DNA of 64,000 nucleotides. Source: Siniperca chuatsi (Eukaryota > Chordata > Actinopteri > Centrarchiformes > Sinipercidae). A program made the position numbers and the translations under genes. Below the pieces are notes generated by a model that had not been told where the DNA came from, made no database searches, and was given only the letters and a program-made list of their open reading frames with translations. The DNA lies in the NCBI RefSeq assembly GCF_020085105.1, contig NC_058057.1, forward strand, positions 21,503,860 through 21,567,859, in the 5' to 3' direction. Positions 1 to 10,900 of this stretch are shown here, piece after piece. Each line of letters starts with the position of its first letter. The first letter of the stretch is position 1.

Positions 1-327
1 GAATAAGATGGGAAACAGTGGGAAATTGTATATTAAGAGGTCAAATAACAAATAAATGTAAAATAATAAAAAAATCTTTTTGTGTTGATTGGACAGCTTT
101 ATACCAAATATGATGCAAAAACAACATGCTATGCATGCTGCACTTGTTTCCATAGGAACAGGAGATGGTGGGCGACTGCACAAACATCACTGTGCAGGGG
201 ACGGACAAGTGCTGACGAACAAGATGTTTTCATGACATTTTATATTTAACATCAGATAGTAAACACAGCAAACAACTTTATCCTCTTAGCTTGGATAATA
301 TAATGACCCACTAAAGCATAACTTACC

Positions 328-1130
328 TTACATGGCCAAAAGTATGTGGACACTCCTGTCCAGCTGCTATAATCAATATTTTGTATATTAACAATTGATT
401 AAACAATTATGTGTAATGTGAAAGGTGTCGCTCATGGTCATGAACCCAAAGAGAATCATCACCTGAGTGCAGTTCCCCTCAGCTTTACAGAGTGTTTTAG
501 CATCTTTCAGCTCATTGTTTTTGTTTTCCGGCCAGCAAGTTTAGTGTTTTGGTTCAGTCTCAAGGCTCTCATCAGTATTGTTTCCAGCAGCAGCAGGCAG
601 CTGTTTTCAGCTAAAAAGCTCTGATAAACCCACTGCCCGCTACCTGCCCAGCATCAAACGACAGACAAAGTTAGCGACTAGCTGGTGAACATAGTGGAGC
701 ATTTAGCAGCTAAAGAGCCAGATATTTCTTTCAGGAGCTGGTAGAGACCAAAAACAGAGCTGAAAGAAGTATGAATACTGGACTTACAGTCACCAGGTGG
801 ACTCCATTGATAATGTGGATATAGCTTGTTCAGTTATTGATCAGTTATTGTACTTTATGCTCACTTTGTGCCCCCGTGGACAAAGCTAGGTCTATAAAGA
901 AATGGTTTTTTGAGAAGACATTGACTGGCCTGCACAGAGCCCTGACCTTCACCCCATCTGCGAGCCAGGACTTATCGGCAAACATCAGTGGCCGACCTCA
1001 CTAATGCTCTTGTGGCTGAATGGGAGCAAATCCCTGCAGCCAGGTCCCCAAATCTAGTGGAAAGCCTGAACCAAGGCAAGAGTGGAGGCTTGGAATACCC
1101 ATGGTTTTAGAATGAGACTTTTAACTTTGT
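328..1130 (+). mobile_element. Degenerate Tc1-like transposon, interrupted
   Basis: The left end (about 330-350, catggccaaaagtatgtgga) matches the terminal motif common in fish Tc1-like copies. At 923-958 the reading is DWPAQSPDLHPI, the conserved segment around the third catalytic part of Tc1 transposases (usual form DWPxQSPDLNPIE). Nearby DLTNALVAEWEQIPAA and NLVES also fit. The frame is broken and most of the 5' half is missing or replaced by another repeat (400-835). It is a dead copy. Confidence 0.75.
400..835 (+). repeat. Dispersed repeat copy A, nested in the Tc1-like remnant
   Basis: This segment is similar to the reverse complement of 8945-9352. Shared words include gtgaaaggtgt, tttcagctcattgtttt, gtggagcatttagcagctaa and gaatactggacttac (with substitutions). 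It interrupts the Tc1-like element. Class unknown. Confidence 0.6.
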
Positions 1131-1946
1131 CCATAGTGTTTAATGTATGCTAATTGTTATTCACCATTCTCCTTTTCATGGCTGGCCAACTTCCTTTTGC
1201 ACATTACAATCATGTCATTGCTTTGCTTGACAGTGGCAGATAGATTGGTGCATTTAGATGCTGTGCTGTGAATTTAGAGGAAAAGGGAGGATTATGTCTG
1301 GCTGCAGAAATAATCAACAGAGAGTAGACTCACAGAGAGAGATTTATTCTGGCTGGGAAAAGCTGCACAGAGAGGAGGGAAGGCCAGTCCATCTGTCTGA
1401 TGACTTTCTCCCTCTGTCTTTATCTTGTGTGCTACAGTCTCTCTCTGTTGAAGCTGTCAAAGTTGAAGATACGGGCAGCTGACCAAGCACACGTCAGAGA
1501 AAAAATGGCTAAACAGAGAAAGGGCCTGCTGTTCTCTTTATATAATACTTTTGAAAGGCACAGTTGGTCAAAGTCACAGGAAACACTGATCTGAGGTCAG
1601 TTTGGTGACAATGTCCTTGCTAATGGTTTAGTGAACGAAACTGGAGACGAGGGAAATGATCCATTCAGCAGGCACGATTTTGAATTATTTAGTAGTATTG
1701 ATCAGTGCGGTTACTTTTATGTTATGGTGTAAGGGTGGAAAACTGCTGAGCAAGCATGGTCATTTTCTACTGCGTAGGTCTCTGTCTGTTTTTTTTTTCA
1801 CAGCTTGTGTCGCCCTCTAGTGGACGTGGAGGGGCATTACAACAAATTTACAACAGGGGAGTGTAGACTGAACCTGGGGTTTTTTTTCAGGGTTTTTTTT
1901 TCCTCATCATTGACTGCTGGCCCTGTGAGAGTCAGAGAGGATGTTA

Positions 1947-4900
1947 ATGATGATGATGATGATGAAGAAGAAGGGGTCGAAGTCTTTGGCTGTGGTGGCC
2001 CTTCTTCTGGCCTCAGTCAACTGTATCCTTCCTCCATCAAAAGAAGATCTTACCCGTAAGTTTCACTGCACACGCATTAGAAAACTTTAAGTTCACCCAA
2101 ATTACAAAACAATACTTTTTGTGTTTGTACATTTTCATTTTTGTTATTATTTTATTAGAAAACTGTACAAAGTGAAGTCTGTGGATTATCCAGAGTAACC
2201 AGCACCTTGTGTCTTCAAAAACAAGCTGCTGTTGGAACTTTTAAATGCATTTTTTTGAATGAAATACCATTTACCTTCATTATATTGTAGTGGCAGCAGA
2301 AATCTCAGAGACAACTATCCAAAAGCCTGGACAAATAAAGAATAAAGTTACAGTATTTTAAATGCTAGAGAGGTAATTAAGAAATTGTAATTTGGGTGAA
2401 CTGGTCCTTTAAAACCAACTCACCCTCTTGGAAATTGCTAAAGCTTTTGCAAAATTTAAGAGAAATAACCAAAAGTGATCTAGAATGATTATTACATTAA
2501 TGTTTTAATGAAAATGCCTAAAATGGAAATTAGGGGATTTTGGCAGTATCAGGGGGTGCAGAACAGAAAACATTTTTTTATAAATAATATTAAATAGAAA
2601 TAAACTTAAACAAACCCCTCATATATTTTATAATTTACTTTGTAATGGAACAATAATCAGTTTGGTCACATAGGGCAGAAATGCAGGAGCCTGTTACAGG
2701 AATCCACACCTGCAGTGAATATGTGATACTTTTCTTTTTACAGAGATCTCACTCAAGGGAGAGAAGTATCTGGATAAACAGATTGAAAATGCCATTAACG
2801 GAGTGAAGGAGATGCAGAGTGTGATGCAGAAATCTTCAGAGGACCACAAGAAGGTTTTGGATTCCCTGGAGAAGACCAAGGAGCAGAAGGAGGTAGAAAC
2901 ATGATTCAGTCAGATATCAGCACTGATGCCAGAATGAGACAGTGTTTCTTTATATTATAGAATTTCCTAATATATATGGATTAAAAATAACTTTTTCATA
3001 CATAGATACAGTAGGTGTTAAGATATGATCCACTGGGGGGAAAAATAGGCGTAATTTGTCCCAGTAGAGTTGTCTACTGATTGTAGAAGAGTTAATATGC
3101 TTTTTTGGCAAAGCAGAGTAAAACTGTAAAGTTGCCAAGTACTACATCCAGTGGTGTATACCTCCTTTAAAGCAACTGGAAGAACCCAGTGTTATATCTT
3201 TTATTTTAGCAAGTGAAAATTTTAAATGGAAAACCTATTGGTCAGTCAGACATTTCAAATAATAATCAACTAATTAAAAAACATATTTTCTCACCGTTCA
3301 TAAAACAGATTAAATCAATAGTTATATAAATTGTTTTCATATCTTTTTCTGAGATTCTTGTGAGTTACTGCAATGATATATTCACAAGGAATTAAGAAAA
3401 ATATACACAACTTTATTGATGTTACATGTGGCTTGGGTAACATATGTTGAATTTTTTTGGAAGATATAATGATCCTTAGTTTGATCCCTGAACTAATAGG
3501 TTTAAAATGAAAGTGTATGGAGTTTCAATGCATAGCAATGATTGACTTTGAGTTTATATGTTAACTCTGATATAGGATATTATCAAGTAGTAAAACAGTG
3601 AGTTTGGACTATATTAAAAGCAATCTTCTAACACATTAAAGCAAAATATATTTAATTATCTTACAATCATTTTGTTCTGTTCTACTAACATTTGATCCCT
3701 AGGAAACGTGATGCCACGATAATAATTAGCAATGGCCTCTACGTTCTAATGATCCCACTAAAATAACTTATATTGTTGTAATATTGTTTGTGTTTCACTG
3801 CAGAAAGCGATGCGTGCAGCTCAGGAGATGGAAGCCAAGCTCGAGCAGGAGGAGGAGGTCTGCAATGAGACCATGAAGGCTCTGTGGGAGGAGTGTAAGC
3901 CTTGTCTGAAGAACACCTGCATTAAATACTACTCCCGAACATGTAGCAGTGGATCTGGACTGGTGGGACGCCAGGTCAGACCATCACACATACACACACA
4001 TATAGATTATATATATGGGGCTGATATCAGCCTTTGATTATAATCCAGATATTAGCTGGTCAGGGCCATTTTATAAAGGATATAATGCAGTTTCATTGAT
4101 TACATGTTGCTTTGAGAACCAATCAATACTGCTGGTTCTTTATAGGAACCTCTTAAACTAAAGTGACTGTAATGCAACTTTTCTTCTAGCACAAATAATG
4201 TTAATTATGATCAGTGGTTGAATGTGACTAAGTACATTTACTAAAGTACTGTACTTAAGTGCAAATTTGAAATACTTCACTTGAGTATTTTCTTCTCGTG
4301 GCACTTTTTACTTCTACTCCACAATTTTTTTTTATCACTTTAGTTACTAGCTACTTTACAAATTAAGATTTTTGCACACAAAACATGAAAAGTAGAGCTG
4401 AAATTATTAGTTGATTAATCGATTGACAGAAAATTAATTGGCAACTATTTTGATAAACGTTTTTCATGCAAAAATATTTTATATATAAATATATAAATAT
4501 TTCCTGCTTCTCACATGTGAAGATTTGCTGCTTTTCCTTTTAATAATTGTAATAATTTTTGTTTATTTATGTTCATAGTTTTTGGTTTGGACTGTTGGTT
4601 GGACAAAACAAACATTGTGAAGGTGTCACTTTGGGCTCTGGGTCATTGTGACTGCATTTCTCACCATTTCCAGAATTTTTACAAACCAAACAATCAATTG
4701 ATTAATGGAATTTCAGTGACATGTAAAGTGTCAAATTTAATGATACTGCATGGCACAAATACTCTGGCAACATTGGTACTTCAACACTCTTTCCCATTCC
4801 CTGTCTCTCTCTTCTTCACTCTCCTGATAAGATAGTAAGCTGAAAAGTATAAATAATTAAGGTTTGATTTGAAATCAAATGTTCTCCTTTTATCTGCAGC

Positions 4901-7900
4901 TGGAGGACGTGCTAAACAGAACGTCTCCCTTCTCCATCTGGATCAACGGGAAGAAGATAGATGTCCTGGAGCAGGAGGGACAACGACAGACGACAGAATT
5001 CAAGAACCTGGAGGAAAAATACACAGTGATGGCTGATGGTGTGGAGAACATATTTACAGACAGTATGAAGGTACTGTTTACCTGTTAGACCATAGATATA
5101 AACACTGGACACAGAGATGCATATTTGCTTCTATACATATATATCTGAGTGATGGATGTATTACTGTACCTGCTAAGGCTGGCCAATGACTGCATTTTCT
5201 AGACAATAACTTTAATATTAAGTAGTAATATACACTGAGAAAACAGATGTTCTGGTAGACATAATCAGATCATCTCATTTACTTTGAGATCTCTTTTTCA
5301 AGCAAGACCTGAGAACAGAGAAAACAATTTCCAGTCAGTCCTTCAGCAGAGACAATCAGCACATAATAAACTATGGCAACGGTTAAAGAAATGTAAATTA
5401 TTCAAGTGGCAAGTCTGATCTGATAATAAAGCTTTTAAATCTCTGTACAGAATAAAATTGTCTACCTTCAATGCTGTTTGCAGATCATAACAAGTAGTGG
5501 TGGAAGAAGTACTCAGATCTTTTACTTAATTAAAAGTAGCAATACCACAGTGTAGAAATACTGAGGAGTAAAAGTCCTGCATTCAAAACTTTACTTATGT
5601 AAAAGTGTTAGCATTAAAATATACTTAAAGTACCAAAAGTAAAAGTACTCATTATGCAGACTGGCCAATTTCAGAAAAATGCATATTTTATTATTATTTA
5701 TAATTAGCGATGCAATTAAGGTGTAACCATCACTAATGTTGCAGCTGGTAAAGGAGGGCATATTTTAACTACTTTATGTACTGCTGGGTAGCTTAATCAA
5801 TAATAATGCATCATGATTTATTAGTTGAATTATATTTTGTAGTAATAATCTGACTCTGCAAAGTAACTACTAACTACAGCTGTCAAAATAAATACTCAAG
5901 TAAAGTACATGTACCTCAGTAGTAGTGTTTACAGCTTGTTCTGCTGCCCTCCAAGTGGCCAAAAGAAAAATTGTATTAATTCATTGAATAATGTACCATA
6001 AATGCGAGATTTAAATTAGAGAAGAGATGGCCGGTAGTTTTAGAGATGAATCTCAGAACAAAACTAGGGTGCGTCCTGATTATGGGTCTTGAATCACAAT
6101 CAAGTATTTGTATGAGCCAACAAAAGTGATATGGATACAACAGCACACTCACAGAACAAAGAGGTTAACAGGTACAACATCAACTCTGTGTTGTTGATGT
6201 TCCTCAGGTGGCCGATGTGCACTACAACCCTCCAGTGTTCTTCCTTCCCAATTTCCTGGGACGGTACACTCGCCATAGCAGAAGCATTCGCTCTCTATTC
6301 CACGATCCTTTGCACGGCTTCCAGAGTTTGTTCTCGCCCATGATGGGCATGAGCAGGAACTTATTCAGTTCAATGGGATCCATGATGGACATCGACACAG
6401 ACACACCTCCTAATGAGGGTACGTTTTCTGACATATCCTACTTAAATCACAACTATAGATGCCCTGTTTACTTTTTACTCAGTATTCAGAAAGCTTTTTG
6501 GAGTTTGCAGGAAGTTTGGCTGATAGCAAATAGAACTGGATTCACACAAGATTGAAACATGGGGAAAAAAATCAATCTACTGTAGATTAATCTACTGTGA
6601 CCTTTTTTTCAGGTGTCAAAGTGCATACCAGTCTATTTTCATTATCTTTTGATTGTTTATTGTGATAAAACTGCACATTTCAGTCTAAAAGATATTTTTC
6701 ATACGCAGGAAATAATAACAAAATAACTTGCACACTAACACTAACACTTCAAAGTTAGTCCAATTTAAAATGTCTGTTAACAGCATTTACTGTATCAGCT
6801 ACATACTGTGGTATGTGAGTTTTCAAAGCAATGTGAAAGAACAAAAAAAAGCTTAAAAGAGGCCAAAACCACCTGTATCCAAAATGTAGATGCATCGGTA
6901 GAAAAACTGCACATCTTATGTGACAAGGGGAACTGTATGAAAAATCTTTCCCATTAAAGTCAAAATGTACTAGTTAAAACTCACAAGATATGATGGACAA
7001 ATACACATTGTACTGCAAATTAATGAAGTGTAATGTTATTTTGTTTACATGCGTGCATATTCCCAGTCATTGCCAGAAAACTGACCTGCAGGCTTCTAGA
7101 CTGGTTCCCAACCTAGGGGTCCCAACCCCTACTAGGCATAATCAAAGCTTCACGGAGGGGTCGCGAGGCCCTCTTAATTGTAAGGGGTGTAAGAATTTTT
7201 TTTTTTTAAAGTATATATCTTTATTTATTTAGTAAAGTTAAAGTGAAACCGTGGTCCTGTAAGGAAAAACGTTGGGAACCGACTTTTGTGGGACACAACT
7301 GGTTCTAATGTTAAGAGAGTATTAACAACAGCTTTATATTGTTGCTCTGTCAGCTTCACTCATCTGCACCAGGCTGGGCTCCTCATACGTGTATTCACAT
7401 TTGTAGTCATGTGACCAGAAATCAAATTACAATCAGAGAATTTGAGTTTAAGATTGGAAACAAGTGGATTTGTGAGTGATCCCTGCAGAGTTTTTTAGTT
7501 AGTTTCAAACCATACATGTAAACCTAGAATGAACACTAGGTTGTGAATTGAAACCCCCCCCCCAACATTTTCCAAACTGTGTGTTTGTGTCTTGTCGCAG
7601 ACGGCAGCATAAATGAGGACGTGGTCATCACCGAACCTTTTGGCAACGGCAGGATGACCTGCAGAGAGATTCGCCGCAACTCAGCCGGCTGCCTCAAGTT
7701 CCGTGACGAGTGTCAGAAATGCAAAGACATTCAGCATATTGGTAAGATAACTCTCTGGTGAAGTGTTTTATTCATTCTTTGATGTTGTGACCAATAGTAT
7801 TAGTCCAAAATGTAAACATGGATACAAGAAGGTATAATAATAGAGACAATGAGAATGATACAAACTTTGAAACAAAAGTTAGAAAGTTAATAAGTTAAAA

Positions 7901-10900
7901 AATGTGTAACATATAGGCAGCAAAAAGAAACAAATAACGAGCAATACTGAGGGAAAATACATTAAATAAAAATAAAATATGGACAACATCCTTAATAATG
8001 AAATACATTATTTAAGATCTCATAAAACAACTAATAATTACCATTCAAAAGGTTAAGTGGGTGTAGTGAGGTCCGGCTGTGTTCTTTGATGCAGCCTCCT
8101 CCTGCAGAAAACAGGATATGGAGACCTGAATGATGATCCGGAGATGTTTTTATTAGAGCAACACAATTAGTATTCATGATAATGTTGGGAACAGGAAGGG
8201 CTTTAAATGAATGGCAGCGGATGCAGAGTGAGTGTAATTTAATTAATCCATTCCTTTGTGTTGATGATGTTTTTGTTCCCCAGACATCAAATAACGAATC
8301 ACCTACATTGAGACATTTGGGAAATACAAAGAGGTTCATATTGATTTCGCATTCAGAGGGATGCTTCAGCTAGTTGGTATAAACACTATTGCCTAAAATC
8401 TACCTTTAGATTTTAGATAATATTATGCAGCAGAAACACAGATTAATTACAGCAAAGCGAACATAATGTTATGATCGATCACTCAATCACTAGCTGAACT
8501 GAATCAAACACATCCTCATCTCATTATCAGTTTAGTTACAAGATGATGTTCTTTCACCTCACTCATTAAATATGTGGCCTTTGCTGTACGATGGCACACA
8601 AGCTTAATATTATGTTTAGTAAAAATATGGAGGTGTGCTTTATTTTGGCGGGGCATGGCGCCTTATATAGAAGGACTGTTACAATGGGTGTCGTCCATAC
8701 TTTTGAATAATCAGAAAAATCAGAGGACCTACCCTTTTCCCACTATGACAACAAAACATATTTATTTTGTTTAATGGCACTTTATACCTTTATTTGATAG
8801 ACGACAGTAGAAAGAAACAGGAAGGGAGAGAGAGATGAGGATCAACATGCAACAAAGGTCCCCGACCAGACATGGTTGGCGCCTTTTCCCCCCTGAGCCA
8901 CCTGGGCGCTCCTCAACAAGCATTTTTTCAAACTCACCGCCATTGAAGTAAACAGTGCTTACCCCAAGAATTTCAATGTCATTGGAGGCTGTTTTCAATT
9001 TTATAAATATTAACACATGATGAATGTAAGTCCAATATTCTCTCTCTTTTAGCTCTGCTTTTGCTCTCCACCAACTCCTGAGGGAAATATCTCTCTCTTT
9101 AGCTGCTAAATGCTCCACTATGTTCACCAGCTAGTTGCCAACTGTGTCTTTCTGTCGTTTGGTGCTGAGCAAGTAGTCTACAGCTGCCTGCTGCAACCAA
9201 AACGACGCTATGTGAGCGGTGAGAGTCAACCAAAACAGTAACGTTGCAGCCGGACAGCAAAACAATGAGCTGAAACTCACTAGCCGAGCAGAGCTGCAGA
9301 TTAGGGTGATAATTCTCTGTAGGTTCATCATTACCAGCAACACCTTTCACATTGTCACATTGTTTTCATATTGTCAGTTGCTACATTGTCGTTATAAAAA
9401 TAACGATTATAGTCGCTTTAAATACACCACAGTGAAAGTCTTTGGTCAGAGGTGATATAATCAGGGATCAAAATGCCAAACTACATAAAAAATCATGCAA
9501 TTAAACAAATGTAACGTCCTCTTCTAATCAATGTAAGCCCAGTGTAGTCAGTAAAGTGATTTTTCTAACTTGACTCAAGCTCCATGATGATGTTCTTCTG
9601 TTACCTGTTTCCTTCCCAGACTGCTCCGGTAAGAAACCTCTGGAGGGCCCACTGAAGGAAGAGCTGGAGGAGGCGTTGGCCATGGCTGAGCGTTTCACTC
9701 AGCAGTACAACAGCCTCCTGAAGAGGTTGGAGGAGCAGATGTTTAACACCTCCTCCATCCTGGACATGCTCAACACACAGTTCGGCTGGGTGTCGTCTCT
9801 GGCAAACGACACCAACACCAAGGACAACATCTTCCGGGTTCAGACGGTATGTAGACCTGCTCGCTGCATTAATCTGTTCATTCACTGTGTCTTTCTCCAT
9901 CTGGCTGTGTTGGTTAGAGACTGTAATGAGTGCTCTGGGGAAGCTGGAAACATACAGTACATATAGGAATACAGCAAATAAAGGAAATATAAAACGCACG
10001 GTATTAAGGGTGCAATTTGTAGCCAAAATCAAAATGTCATTATCAAATTACTTGTGACATGTTTTTTACTTGTGACCTGCTTTTATTTCATGTTAGTTGT
10101 GTAGTCAGTTATGGACATTTTAAATGAACAAAATATTAATTTCTAACAAGCTGCAGCTGAAGAAATATCCTAAATTTGTGGAGGATCCGCATAATGAAAA
10201 ATGTGAAAAATATGAGAACTTGAAATCTCCCCAAAAAAAGTCAACTTTCAAGATGAACTTTAAATTTAAAGCAAACATTCTTGTATTTTAACCATTTTCA
10301 TGTTTTTGTGAATTGTCTGTTTTCTTCGCAACAATTCCTTTAATCCATGACTCTGTCTCTTTTGGGATACAATAAAAGCCACCATAAACCCTACTTTCAG
10401 CTTGACAAACACCTTGCAAGTTGGTTTTTATGCTATTAATAAGTACTTAAAAGCTATAAGGGTTGAGAGTTTTACTTTTTGTAGGTGTACAGCAATAATA
10501 TAACTGAAGTGAAAAGATCAAAATGACCAAAATTGGAGCCAGTATCTGCCCACTATATTTGCATGTGCGCAGTATAATAGTATTGTCTATATGGAAATGC
10601 AGATATGCTTAGGCTGTTTGCTGGAAAACTGTTCAGATGAAACCCTCCCTGTGCTGCAGGTGATCTGCAGGGACACTGAGGAGAAGCCAGGTGAGGAGAA
10701 GAAGCAGCCTGGAGAAACGAACGTGTCTGTGCAGCTCTTCGACTCTCCACCTATGAACATCAGCGTGCCGGGTGACATCCCCTGGACCGACCCCAAGTTC
10801 TCTGAGGTGGTGGCCCAGGAGGCTCTGGACCGCTACAAGGAATCCAGCATGTGAGTGCCGAGCAGGGGAAATAATAACCAAATTTAAAGGGATAGTTTTT

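Noticed and set aside
1805-2059. Open frame overlapping clu exon 1 (84 codons)
   Set aside because: Different frame from the signal-peptide exon; acidic GAT-repeat translation is an artefact of the ATG run.
9601-10032. 143-codon minus-strand open frame
   Set aside because: Shadow of clu exon 7, whose sense frame is conserved.
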